A stretch of DNA of 64,000 bases from Pontibacter indicus (lineage in GTDB: Bacteria > Bacteroidota > Bacteroidia > Cytophagales > Hymenobacteraceae). Positions 52,209 through 60,456 of this stretch are shown in pieces (within the stretch, counting starts at the first letter, position 1; each line of letters starts with the position of its first letter). The notes under the pieces are model-generated. The model did no database searches, was not told where the DNA came from, and saw only the letters and a list, made by a program, of their open reading frames with translations. The stretch lies in assembly GCF_900156345.1 (NCBI RefSeq), contig NZ_FTPP01000001.1, forward strand, positions 1,736,001 to 1,800,000, given 5' to 3'. The position numbers and the translations under genes were made by a program.

Positions 52209-53563
52209 TCCCTGCCCAAAAGCACATAGCGACCTATACCTTGCTGGGTATCTCGGCCCTCGTATACTTGGCGCTGGGTTATGCCACACCCCGCGAGAAC
52301 TTCACGCAGCTGCTCCTGCTCACCATGCTGGCTTTCGGCATTTACGCCTATGTCACGAATCTGAAGATGAATGTGTGGCTGGGCATCGGGGCCGGGCTGT
52401 TTTTCAGGCTGCTTTTCCTGCTGGCTATACCTGCGCTGTCCGACGATTATTTCCGGTTTGTGTGGGACGGGCGTCTGCTACTGGTCGGCGAGAACCCCTT
52501 CCTATACCTACCGTCGCAGTTTGTGGGCGAAAAGGCGATGGCTATACCTGGCCTCACGGCCGAACTGTTTGTACAGCTCAATTCGCCGCATTACTACTCG
52601 CTTTACCCGCCGGTACTGCAGGGCGTGTTCTGGCTGGCAGCCGTGCTTTCCCCGGAAAGTCTGACCGGCAGTATCCTGGTAATGCGGGTGATCATACTGG
52701 CGGCCGAGACCGGCTCTATCCTGCTTTTGCTGCGTCTTCTGCGCCGCATGGCCCTGCCTGACCGCTACGTGCACATTTACGCGCTCAACCCCCTGGTGAT
52801 CCTCGAGCTGACGGGCAACCTGCACATGGAGGCGCTGCTGATCTTCTTTCTATTACTTTTCCTCTACCAGCTCCACTACCAGCGCTACCTTGTTGCGGCG
52901 GTGCCCTTTGCCTTGGCCATCGCCAGTAAGCTGCTGCCGCTCATGTTTCTGCCTTTTGTGTGGCGTAAGCTGGGCTTGAAGCGCTTTCTTGGCTTTGGGG
53001 CGGTGGTAGCCGTTGTTGTATTGCTGCTCTTCTGGCCGCTGCTTTCTGTGGAGGTGCTGCGCAATATCTGGCAGAGCCTCGACCTGTATTTTCAGCGTTT
53101 CGAGTTCAATGCCAGTGTCTACTACCTGCTGCGCTGGCTGGGCTTCCAACTGACCGGCTACAACCAGATTGCGGTGATCGGCCCGCTGCTCTCGCTGGCG
53201 ACACTGTTTGTTATTCTGTCAATGGCGGCGGTGAAAAGGCTGGGCTCGGTGCGCCGGCTGGCCGGTTATATGGCGGCGGCCCTGACCGTATACCTGCTGC
53301 TGGCTACCACAGTGCATCCCTGGTATATCACCACGCTGGTAGCCCTTACCACCCTCAGCCAATTCCGCTATGCTATTGTCTGGAGCTGCCTGGCTATTTT
53401 CAGCTACTACGCCTATCGCACCAGCGCCTACACCGAAAATCTGTGGCTGGTCGCGCTGGAGTATACCTTGGTGGGGATTTGGCTGGTAGCCGAGCTATAC
53501 CTATACCGCCAGCAGAAAAAGCACGCCAACCTGCCCCGGCAGAGCCTCGTGCAAACACAGTGA
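52205..53563 (+). CDS. GT-C type polyprenol mannosyltransferase-like membrane protein
   Basis: The 452-residue protein has about ten hydrophobic helices and, early on, the periplasmic loop SDDYFRFVWDGRLLLVGENPFLY, the DD motif common in GT87/GT-C dolichol-phosphate-mannose transferases. LTGNLHMEALL and the final helices fit that fold. It overlaps the upstream glycosyltransferase by 4 bases. With the two preceding enzymes it would transfer a lipid-linked sugar to an acceptor on the outer face of the membrane. Product identity is not visible. Confidence 0.75.
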   Translation: MIPAQKHIATYTLLGISALVYLALGYATPRENFTQLLLLTMLAFGIYAYVTNLKMNVWLGIGAGLFFRLLFLLAIPALSDDYFRFVWDGRLLLVGENPFLYLPSQFVGEKAMAIPGLTAELFVQLNSPHYYSLYPPVLQGVFWLAAVLSPESLTGSILVMRVIILAAETGSILLLLRLLRRMALPDRYVHIYALNPLVILELTGNLHMEALLIFFLLLFLYQLHYQRYLVAAVPFALAIASKLLPLMFLPFVWRKLGLKRFLGFGAVVAVVVLLLFWPLLSVEVLRNIWQSLDLYFQRFEFNASVYYLLRWLGFQLTGYNQIAVIGPLLSLATLFVILSMAAVKRLGSVRRLAGYMAAALTVYLLLATTVHPWYITTLVALTTLSQFRYAIVWSCLAIFSYYAYRTSAYTENLWLVALEYTLVGIWLVAELYLYRQQKKHANLPRQSLVQTQ

Positions 53564-53630
53564 CGCTGTTTGTCAATATAATTATACCATAAAAACGCGA
53601 AGCCAAAATTTTAGTAACCTTTCTATTCTC

Positions 53631-54425
53631 ATGCCTAAACTAGTTTTTATGCCCTGTCTACTGCTTACGTTTGGCTTTCTCTCCTGCCAATCTTCCCCCG
53701 GCCATCAGCAGGCAAAAACAAAAACCGCTCTAGATGAGCAACCACACCTGAGCTATACTTCCAATACATTGGAGGTACATAAAGTAGCCGAACAGGTATA
53801 CCAGCACCTTTCCTTTTTGGAAACCCGAAGCTTTGGTAAGGTGCCGTGTAACGGGATGGTAATTATTGATGGGGATGAAGCCATCATCTTCGATACACCG
53901 ACGACAGACCAAACCTCCCGGGAACTGATCAATTGGGTAGAGCAAAACCTGGGATGCAAAGTAAAAGCGGTAGTCGCCACGCACTTTCACGAGGACTGTC
54001 TCGGTGGACTGCAAGCCTTCCAGCAGCGCGGCATCCCGACCTATGCCAGTCACAAGACCATTGCCCTAGCCAAAGCCAATCAGACTGCCGTACCGGAAAA
54101 TGGCTTTGATAAAGAATTGACTTTTGAAGTCGGAAACGAAAAAGTGCTGGTGTTATATCCGGGCAAAGGACACACGCATGATAATGTGGTCGGATACTTC
54201 CCGAAGGCTGAGGCCCTGTTTGGCGGCTGCTTAATCAAGGAGCTCGGCGCTGGCAAAGGTAATCTGGCCGATGCTGACACGATTGCCTGGCCACAGACAG
54301 TGGCAAATCTTAAGGCAGCCTATCCTCGCGTAAAGCATATTATTCCGGGGCACGGCAAAGTGGGCGGCCCAGAACTACTTGATTATACTATTCATCTCTT
54401 TGAGCAAAAACAAGGTATAGATTGA
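53631..54425 (+). CDS. Subclass B1 metallo-beta-lactamase (lipoprotein)
   Basis: The 264-residue protein opens with a lipoprotein signal (FGFLSC). All B1 metal ligands are present: THFHED (His118, His120, Asp122), His181 in GKGHTHDN, Cys200 in GGCLIK and His241 in IPGHGKVGG. These correspond to the standard ligands 116, 118, 120, 196, 221 and 263. This is a zinc enzyme that hydrolyses penicillins, cephalosporins and carbapenems. Lipidation would place it on the outer membrane. No mobile element, integron or resistance companion is nearby, so it looks chromosomal and intrinsic. Confidence 0.9.
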   Translation: MPKLVFMPCLLLTFGFLSCQSSPGHQQAKTKTALDEQPHLSYTSNTLEVHKVAEQVYQHLSFLETRSFGKVPCNGMVIIDGDEAIIFDTPTTDQTSRELINWVEQNLGCKVKAVVATHFHEDCLGGLQAFQQRGIPTYASHKTIALAKANQTAVPENGFDKELTFEVGNEKVLVLYPGKGHTHDNVVGYFPKAEALFGGCLIKELGAGKGNLADADTIAWPQTVANLKAAYPRVKHIIPGHGKVGGPELLDYTIHLFEQKQGID

Positions 54426-54463
54426 GAGAAACACATTTGTTCTTAGCTCTACCTTTTTTAAGA

Positions 54464-54877
54464 ATGCATACGAAAACAAAAAGCTTGATCTCGGCTACTG
54501 CCTTGCTCCTAACAAACACCGCTATTTGTCAGCCGACAGCTATGGTAGTGAAGAAGGAAAGCCAGACAGAAAGCATTCTGCTGTCAAGGTACGGAGCCTT
54601 TATAGAGAAAAGTGAGTTTCTAGCACCGGGTGGAATTATCACCGCGATTGAGTCTAAACTCATTTTTACACCTATCAAGACATTCCTTCGCCAGCATGTA
54701 AGCATCACCGAGATTCCTCTTGATCAAATAGCCGCGGTGAAAAGAGCCAATACCTTCGGTATCGTGCCGAACGGGATTGTGCTGCAGCTTCACGATGGCA
54801 CAAGCCAAAAGCTTAAAACAATTATCCTCAGAAGGAAAAAGCTCTATCACCTTCTCCTGGACCAAACTGAGAGGTAA
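54464..54877 (+). CDS. Exported PH-like-domain protein of unknown function
   Basis: Met at 54464 gives 137 residues with a signal peptide-like N-terminus (SLISATALLLTNTAICQ); the TTG at 54422 lies within the beta-lactamase stop region. The C-terminal half has AAVKRANTFGIVPNGIVLQLHDGTSQK and RRKKLYHLL, a run resembling a PH/GRAM-like domain. It starts 38 bases after the beta-lactamase stop on the same strand and may be co-transcribed. No function is recognised. Confidence 0.5.
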   Translation: MHTKTKSLISATALLLTNTAICQPTAMVVKKESQTESILLSRYGAFIEKSEFLAPGGIITAIESKLIFTPIKTFLRQHVSITEIPLDQIAAVKRANTFGIVPNGIVLQLHDGTSQKLKTIILRRKKLYHLLLDQTER

Positions 54878-54960
54878 AGTACAAAGGATGGCAAACACGG
54901 GACCGATCAAAAGATAAGCAGTAGACCCAATTCTGACTTAGCTATAGCCACATCTTACCC

Positions 54961-55644
54961 TTACTCCTCCCCGATATCCTTTAATGGCTCCGTCAGAAAA
55001 TCATTGAATGGCTTCACCGCTCTGAAACCATCCAGCAGGGTATTCATAAAATCCTTGCTGAGCACCACTTTGTCAGGGAGCGGCATGGTGGCGTTCCAGC
55101 TTTTGAAGCGGAGGTACTCGATGGCTGGATTGTCTTTGTCGTAGCCTTTGGGTGTGGTTTTGAGCTGCTCGCCCTGAATGCCGCCGAAACGGTTTTTGAA
55201 GTCAGGCGCCTGAATGATGCGCTCCAAGCCGTCGAGGTTGTAGTCGATTTCTTGGCGTACAGCTTTGAGGTAGTCCGCAGGCGGCATCCACAGGCCGCCG
55301 GCCAGGAAGGAGTTATTGTTGGCAGCCAGGTGCAGGTAGTAGCCCGGCAAAATAGACTTACGCCCCCCTTCGGCCACGTAGGCTCCGAAGTGGTCTTTGT
55401 AGGGCCGTTTGTCGTTGGAGAAGCGCACGTCGCGGTAAATGCGGAACACCAGGTCCTTGCCTTTCTGCCCGATGGCAACAGGCTCAAAAAGCGCCATTTC
55501 CTCGAGCATCTCATCCAGAAAATCCAGATAGTTTTTGCGGGCGGCATCGTAGCGCTTTTTGTTCTCCTGGAACCACTCGCGGTTGTTGTTCTGTGTCAGA
55601 TCGGCCAGAAAGGCCAATGTGCTTTTATCTATCGTTGTTGCCAT
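54961..55644 (-). CDS. DUF2461-domain protein
   Basis: The 227-residue protein has the family's NNNREWFQENKKRYDAARKNYLDFL segment and RIYRDVRFSNDKRPYKDHFGAYVAEGG. The conserved HL, GYYLHLAANNNSFLAGGLWMP and FKSWNATMPLPDKVV patterns all fit DUF2461, a widespread soluble family whose function is unknown. It converges with the small PH-like gene and diverges from the L,D-transpeptidase. Confidence 0.9.
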   Translation of the reverse strand: MATTIDKSTLAFLADLTQNNNREWFQENKKRYDAARKNYLDFLDEMLEEMALFEPVAIGQKGKDLVFRIYRDVRFSNDKRPYKDHFGAYVAEGGRKSILPGYYLHLAANNNSFLAGGLWMPPADYLKAVRQEIDYNLDGLERIIQAPDFKNRFGGIQGEQLKTTPKGYDKDNPAIEYLRFKSWNATMPLPDKVVLSKDFMNTLLDGFRAVKPFNDFLTEPLKDIGEE

Positions 55645-55737
55645 GGGCTGCTTTTGTCGTGCTTTTAGCGGTGCAATGGGCTAATATACTGTCAGGCGAT
55701 AAGCTTTGTTTGCATGCATGCCAGCGGAGCCAATTTA

Positions 55738-55745
55738 TACCTTTG
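55738..55745 (+). promoter_or_regulatory. -7 box upstream of the L,D-transpeptidase gene
   Basis: TACCTTTG within TATACCTTTG fits TAnnTTTG and overlaps a TATACCT core. TTTG lies 25 bases upstream, longer than usual. The leader would be about 97 nt. Confidence 0.3.
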
Positions 55746-55848
55746 CCCTGAGCAAACCAATTGTCAGGCTAAGATGTTTTGAATGAGACGAGTGCGCTAT
55801 CCTTAAACTGACTGCGCACGTTCAACTACCACCGCTTTCCTGACGCCC

Positions 55849-57015
55849 ATGGCACGCCTGCTTTTACCGATCCTGCTGTTTCTGTACGCACTGCCAGGTA
55901 TAGCCCGTGACTCGACAGAGGTATGGCTGCTTGTGCCGAACCAGAAACAGCAACTCCGGTTGGCCATTGCGCAGTACGAGGGGCTGCAGGACAGTGCCTG
56001 GCACACCTTCCCCAACAACCTGCTCCTCCGACCCGGCGACACCAGCCGCTATACCCCGCGTCTGCGCGCCAACCTGCTGCTGACCGGCGACCTGGCAAGC
56101 GCTGACACCACGGAGAACGCAGCACATTATACCAGCCAGTTGGCTTCGGCCGTGGTGCGCTTCCAGGCGAGGCACGCCCTCAAAGCAGACAGCATCGTGG
56201 GTCCGCGCACGGTGGCCGCTCTCAACGTATCGCCTCAGCAGCGGCTGCGGCAACTGAAGCATAGCCTGCAACGCTGGGAAGCCTTCAGCCGCGACCTGCC
56301 CCAGCCCTACCTTATCGTCAACATTCCCGACTATACCTTGCGGCTGGTTGATCAGAATAGCGTGCGACTATACCTGCGTACTATTGTGGGCAAACCCAAC
56401 GTGCCGACCCATGTCAACCACACTAAGTTGCATACCATCGTGTTCAACCCGTACTGGCACATCCCCCACTCCATTGCCTCCAAAGAAATCCTGCCCATCC
56501 TCAAGCGCAGCCCCGGCTACCTGGCCAAGCGCGACATGGAGCTGTTCAAGCCCACGGCCTTGGGTGGGTGGCAGAAGATAAGTCCCTGGAGCGTGGATTG
56601 GAAAAGTGTAGCGCCTGCTGATTTCACCTACCGGATCGTGCAGGTAACAGGGCCGCACAACGAACTGGGGTTGATGAAATTCCTGTTCGACACCCGCGTG
56701 AGCCAGTACCTGCACGACACCAAAGACAGGCAGTTGTTTGCGCTGGAGCGGCGCGCACTCAGTCACGGCTGCATCCGCTTGCAAAACCCTGAAGAGCTGG
56801 CGCTATACCTGCTGCAGGAGCGAAGTGGCCTGTCCGACAAGCGCATCGAAAAAGTGCTGGCATCTGACAAAGACGAACATTACATCCGGCTCAAAAAGCC
56901 CGTCCCTCTCATCATCGTATACCTGACGGCCTGGGCTGATGAATCCTCTGTGATCCAGTTTCGGGAGGATATTTATGGGTATGACAAATCGGAAGTGGTG
57001 CAGCTGGAGCAGTAA
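55849..57015 (+). CDS. L,D-transpeptidase (YkuD/YcbB-like)
   Basis: The 388-residue protein has a signal peptide (MARLLLPILLFLYALPGIA), a peptidoglycan-binding-like segment (about 100-125: VVRFQARHALKADSIVGPRTVAALN) and a YkuD domain. The catalytic site is SHGCIRL (His306, Cys308), with ALERRALSHGCIRLQNP at the C-terminal part. It forms 3-3 cross-links or attaches proteins to peptidoglycan. The overall order (PG-binding before YkuD) resembles YcbB. It converges with the arsenosugar operon with only 2 bases between stops. Confidence 0.9.
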   Translation: MARLLLPILLFLYALPGIARDSTEVWLLVPNQKQQLRLAIAQYEGLQDSAWHTFPNNLLLRPGDTSRYTPRLRANLLLTGDLASADTTENAAHYTSQLASAVVRFQARHALKADSIVGPRTVAALNVSPQQRLRQLKHSLQRWEAFSRDLPQPYLIVNIPDYTLRLVDQNSVRLYLRTIVGKPNVPTHVNHTKLHTIVFNPYWHIPHSIASKEILPILKRSPGYLAKRDMELFKPTALGGWQKISPWSVDWKSVAPADFTYRIVQVTGPHNELGLMKFLFDTRVSQYLHDTKDRQLFALERRALSHGCIRLQNPEELALYLLQERSGLSDKRIEKVLASDKDEHYIRLKKPVPLIIVYLTAWADESSVIQFREDIYGYDKSEVVQLEQ

Positions 57016-57017
57016 GT

Positions 57018-57623
57018 TTAGCTAAGCTCCGGCCAGTTTGCCTGCAGGTCCTCCAGTTCGTCCACATCCGAAAGGTAGGGCAATAAGGTATGACGCAGGT
57101 GCAGGCGCTCGATGTCGGCGATGGTGTCCGGAAAAACGTGCTCGGTGCTCCAGCGCTTGTTCTGGAAAAGATCGTGGTAAAGCTTCCTCATGCCGAGCAG
57201 ATAGTAACCACCGTCCAATGCCGGCCCGATCACGACTTCGTTCGTTTTCAGTGCCTCAAAGGCTTGGTTGATGATGTCGGGGGTGAGTTGCGGGCAGTCG
57301 CTGCCGATGATGACCACTGAGGTATAGCCCTCGGCAAAAGCCGCCTCAAAGGCCGCCTTCATTTTCTCGCCCAGGTCGCCATCGGGGTGCTGGAGTTTTT
57401 TCAGGTATAGCGTCGCGGGCCAGATGTCATCTTCTTCCACCTTTTCAGAGTAGTACACCACTTTGTCCAGGGGCAGGTGCTGGGTGATGTCGCGGGTATG
57501 GCGCAGGAGGTGCAGGTAAATGTCGAGCGCTGTTTCAGGGCCCACACTGGCCGCCAGGCGGGTTTTCACCTTGCCCAACTCCGGGTTGCGGACAAAGAGC
57601 ATCAAGAGGTTTTTCTCAGTCAT
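57018..57623 (-). CDS. TIGR04282 / DUF2064 arsenosugar-type glycosyltransferase
   Basis: Met at 57623 gives 201 residues: MLFVRNPELGKVKTRLA (nucleotide-binding start), VVIIGSDCPQLTPDIINQAF (DxxxLTP-like) and VIGPALDGGYYLLGM. These are hallmarks of TIGR04282 glycosyltransferases assigned to arsenosugar biosynthesis. Its start overlaps the rhodanese gene by 8 bases. In this operon it follows the ArsS radical SAM, AhpD-like and rhodanese genes. It shares its fold with the DUF2064 protein at 59596. Confidence 0.8.
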   Translation of the reverse strand: MTEKNLLMLFVRNPELGKVKTRLAASVGPETALDIYLHLLRHTRDITQHLPLDKVVYYSEKVEEDDIWPATLYLKKLQHPDGDLGEKMKAAFEAAFAEGYTSVVIIGSDCPQLTPDIINQAFEALKTNEVVIGPALDGGYYLLGMRKLYHDLFQNKRWSTEHVFPDTIADIERLHLRHTLLPYLSDVDELEDLQANWPELS

Positions 57624-58125
57624 ATACTTTGTCTCCTTTACTAAGCCAAATGCCCCAGATGCGGGTATAGGCGTGCACTTTTTCTGTTTGGCCAAGCGAG
57701 TCATACACAGGCAGCCCCTCGTTCATCCATTCAAACAAGCCGCCGTGCAGGTTTTGCACGTTGGTATACCCCGCTGCCTGCAGCTGCTCCCCTATCTTTT
57801 CGCTGCGGTAGCCGACAGCGCAGTACACCACCAGGGCTGTATCCGAAGGTACGTCTTTCAGGTCAGAAAGGTCAAAGTCTGCATAGCCTACATACCTGGC
57901 GCCGGGCAGGTGGCTTACCTGGTACTCGCTTTTACTGCGAGTATCAAGGAGCAGCGGGGCTATACCTAGTTCAAGCTTCTGCTGCACTTGCGCCGCCGAA
58001 ATGGTATCCACGCGATGGTTGTAGAGCTGCCGGAGCATCAGGTTGTATGCCGTATCCGAAGGTTGCTTGCAAGCTAATAGCAGCAGGCTGAGCAACAGCG
58101 CTAGGTATAGCCAGGTATAGCGCAT
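57616..58125 (-). CDS. Rhodanese-domain lipoprotein
   Basis: Met at 58125 gives 169 residues with a lipobox LLLLAC (Cys near 19). The rhodanese fold includes LLLDTRSKSEYQVSHLPGARYVGY, and the active-site loop CAVGYRSE carries the catalytic Cys. The C-terminus is extended. It overlaps the downstream glycosyltransferase by 8 bases and follows ArsS by 7 bases, so translational coupling is likely. Rhodanese-type genes recur in arsenosugar clusters of Bacteroidota; a sulfur-transfer role in arsenic metabolism is inferred. Confidence 0.8.
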   Translation of the reverse strand: MRYTWLYLALLLSLLLLACKQPSDTAYNLMLRQLYNHRVDTISAAQVQQKLELGIAPLLLDTRSKSEYQVSHLPGARYVGYADFDLSDLKDVPSDTALVVYCAVGYRSEKIGEQLQAAGYTNVQNLHGGLFEWMNEGLPVYDSLGQTEKVHAYTRIWGIWLSKGDKVYD

Positions 58126-58132
58126 GGGCAAA

Positions 58133-59197
58133 TCAGGTGGTAGAGCCGCCGCAGCTGGAGCCGGCCCCGGCTGTGCAGCCATAGCAATGCTGGTTCAGCA
58201 CGATCGCTCTTTGGTCTAACTGCGCCAGGTTGAAGTCGCGGATGTGCTGCGGGGTACCGAACTGCACCTTCAGCTCGAGCATCTGGTTAAAGTCACAATC
58301 GTACAGGTAGCCGTCCCAGCCTACCGAAACGGTGTTGCGGCACATCACGTTGGCGGCCGCCACAGGGTTGAAGGCCGTTACCAGCTTTTCCATGTAGCTG
58401 CTGTAGTTGCCGCTTTCCACCAGGTAGTCGAGGTAGCGGCTGATGGGAAGGTTGGTGATGCAGAACAGGTTGTTGAACACGATGCCATACCCGCTCAGCA
58501 GACGCCGCTTAAACTCACCCTCCAGCGATTTCTGACCAACAGGCAGAAAAGCACCCGACGGATTGTAGACAAGGTTCAGCTCCAGCCCACTCCCCTCCCG
58601 ACCGTACCCCACTGCATTTAGCAGCTGCAACGCCTTGATGGATTTCTCGAATACGCCGTCGCCGCGCTGGGCATCGGTGCGGGATGCAGAGAAATAAGGC
58701 AAGGATGACGTCACCTGCACACTGTGTTTCCTGAAAAACTCCGGCAGGTCGTGGTATTTTGGGTTGGCCAGGATGATGGTGAGGTTGCAGCGCACGATCA
58801 CCTGTCGCCCCATTGCTGATAGCTGCTCCACAAACCAACGGAAATCCGGGTTCATCTCCGGCGCACCTCCCGTGATGTCCACTGTCGTGAGTTGCGGGGA
58901 TTTGGCCAGGGCATCGAGGCAAAGCTGCATCGTGTCGCGGGTCATGATCTCCTTGCGGTCGGGGCCGGCGTCTACGTGGCAGTGGCGGCAGGTCTGGTTG
59001 CACATCTTGCCCACGTTCACCTGCAAAATGGTAGTGCCGGTGGGCCGCAATGGGTATAGCTTGTGCTCATGCAGTTTGGCTCCGAAAAATGGAAAATCGC
59101 CTTCCTCTGTTCCCGCATGCTGCAGCACCTCCAGCTGAAAAGCCGGGTTGGCAAACTGGTGGTGCTGCGCCTTCAGGGATTTAACAGGTATAGACAT
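58133..59197 (-). CDS. arsS: Arsenosugar biosynthesis radical SAM protein ArsS
   Basis: The 354-residue protein has the radical SAM 4Fe-4S motif CNQTCRHC (Cys66, Cys70, Cys73) and a GGAPEMNP SAM-binding-like run. The C-terminal DUF3641-type region ends in a Cys-rich tail (HCYGCTAGAGSSCGGS). This matches ArsS-type radical SAM/Cys-rich proteins, which transfer a 5'-deoxyadenosyl group onto dimethylarsenite. Family members sometimes use selenocysteine; here the C-terminal positions are cysteine. No arsM methyltransferase is adjacent. Confidence 0.85.
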   Translation of the reverse strand: MSIPVKSLKAQHHQFANPAFQLEVLQHAGTEEGDFPFFGAKLHEHKLYPLRPTGTTILQVNVGKMCNQTCRHCHVDAGPDRKEIMTRDTMQLCLDALAKSPQLTTVDITGGAPEMNPDFRWFVEQLSAMGRQVIVRCNLTIILANPKYHDLPEFFRKHSVQVTSSLPYFSASRTDAQRGDGVFEKSIKALQLLNAVGYGREGSGLELNLVYNPSGAFLPVGQKSLEGEFKRRLLSGYGIVFNNLFCITNLPISRYLDYLVESGNYSSYMEKLVTAFNPVAAANVMCRNTVSVGWDGYLYDCDFNQMLELKVQFGTPQHIRDFNLAQLDQRAIVLNQHCYGCTAGAGSSCGGSTT

Positions 59198-59200
59198 GGG

Positions 59201-59536
59201 CTACATGGTCAGGTCTTTGATCTTGTTCATCATCTGCACACCGTGCACCAGGGCAGCTCCTCCTTTAATGGCGGCGGCCACGTGCACGGCTTCCATCATC
59301 TGGTTCTCGTCAGCACCTTTCTCCAGGCAGTCGGAGGTATAGGCATCGATGCAGTAAGGGCACTGCACGGCATGCGACACGGCCAGGGCGATCAGGGCTT
59401 TTTCGCGCTCGGTCAGGGCGCCTTCTTTGAACACCTCGCCGTAGTAATCGAAAAACTTGCGGCCCATCTCAGGCTGCAACTCCGTTATATTTCCGAATTT
59501 CTTCAGGTCTGCTGGATTGTAATACGTATTTTCCAT
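59201..59536 (-). CDS. Arsenosugar-associated AhpD-like protein
   Basis: The 111-residue protein is a carboxymuconolactone decarboxylase/AhpD-like fold with redox motif CPYC (Cys59, Cys62) in HAVQCPYCIDAYT, plus Cys70. EALTEREKALIALAVSHA and LVHGVQMM fit the AhpD helix set. It starts 3 bases upstream of the arsS start, so it opens the operon. Peroxidase-like proteins of this type are annotated with arsenosugar biosynthesis. TACCTTTA about 25 bases before the ATG is a near -7 box. Confidence 0.85.
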   Translation of the reverse strand: MENTYYNPADLKKFGNITELQPEMGRKFFDYYGEVFKEGALTEREKALIALAVSHAVQCPYCIDAYTSDCLEKGADENQMMEAVHVAAAIKGGAALVHGVQMMNKIKDLTM

Positions 59537-59595
59537 AGAATTATAAAGTCTTGTTTACCCTTAAAGGTAACAAGAAACTATGGACTCATGTTGCC

Positions 59596-60219
59596 TTAGC
59601 TCAGAATAGCGCTCAGCTGTCTGTGCAGATGGTGGTAAACAGGTAGGATGTTGAGTTGATGGGAGAGGTCGGTTTCGTTTCCCGCCTCAGTCTTCTCGTC
59701 GAGCACCGTCAGGCTGCCCATGCTGGCCCGCATACGGTAGCCGTAGAGCACCAGTTCGTTCAGCAGTTCGTCGGTTTGCCAGTTGAGCATGGCCAGCGCC
59801 TCGGGGTCGAAGCTGTCGATGTGCAGGCCTACCAGGTAGGCGCCGCCTTTTGTACCCGGCCCCACCACCATACGACCGGTGCTGAGGGCCGCCTGCGCCA
59901 GCAAAAGGTCAGCACAATTCAGGTCTACGCAATCGGCCCCGATACAGATAACGCGCTGATAGCCCATGGAATACACCTCCTGAAAGGCATTGGCCAGGCG
60001 CTCACCGAAGTTGCTTCCCTCCTGCCGTTCCGGGTAAAAGACCACCAGCGGAATGCCGGTTCCTTTGGCCACAAACAAGGTATGCTGCAACAGCAGGTCA
60101 GCCGCTTGCTCGTTCAGTTCGGGGCCCTGCTCCTCTGTGAACGTTTTATAGCGAACCTGTTGCTCAGGTGTCTGGGCAAACAGCAAAATGACAGTATCGT
60201 GTTGCGGTGTTGTGTCCAA
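59596..60219 (-). CDS. Second DUF2064 glycosyltransferase-like protein
   Basis: The 207-residue protein matches DUF2064 in structure: VILLFAQTPEQQVRY at the start, FGERLANAFQEVY, VICIGADCVDLNCADLLLAQAAL and MVVGPGTKGGAYLVGL. It parallels the TIGR04282 enzyme at 57018. The C-terminal segment (NILPVYHHLHRQLSAILS) is helical. It lies upstream of the arsenosugar operon, separated by 59 bases, and probably belongs to it. Two DUF2064 proteins in one cluster suggest either a heterodimer or separate substrates. Confidence 0.75.
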   Translation of the reverse strand: MDTTPQHDTVILLFAQTPEQQVRYKTFTEEQGPELNEQAADLLLQHTLFVAKGTGIPLVVFYPERQEGSNFGERLANAFQEVYSMGYQRVICIGADCVDLNCADLLLAQAALSTGRMVVGPGTKGGAYLVGLHIDSFDPEALAMLNWQTDELLNELVLYGYRMRASMGSLTVLDEKTEAGNETDLSHQLNILPVYHHLHRQLSAILS

Positions 60220-60301
60220 GAAGTTAGATTTAAGTTAGAGCATGTCCAATCGGTTTTCTCTCTAACAGGGGGCAATTTAGTAAGAAAGCGCCTATATAAA
60301 A

Positions 60302-60349
60302 GGGAATATTTGCGAAAGAAGTAACAATATCCGCATATTCCCGCAAATA
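60302..60349. promoter_or_regulatory. Overlapping inverted repeats upstream of gabD
   Basis: GGGAATAT (60302-60309) pairs with ATATTCCC (60335-60342), and TATTTGCG (60307-60314) pairs with CGCAAATA (60342-60349). The two pairings overlap and are mutually exclusive. It lies between the divergent DUF2064 and gabD genes and could be an operator. Confidence 0.35.
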
Positions 60350-60456
60350 GAAGTTTATCAACACTTTATTTAACCTTGTTTTGACTGAGTTTCCATCATA
60401 GGCAGCGCAAATAGCCCGGTCTCCGTATATTTACACCACACTGCAGACTTGAAAAA

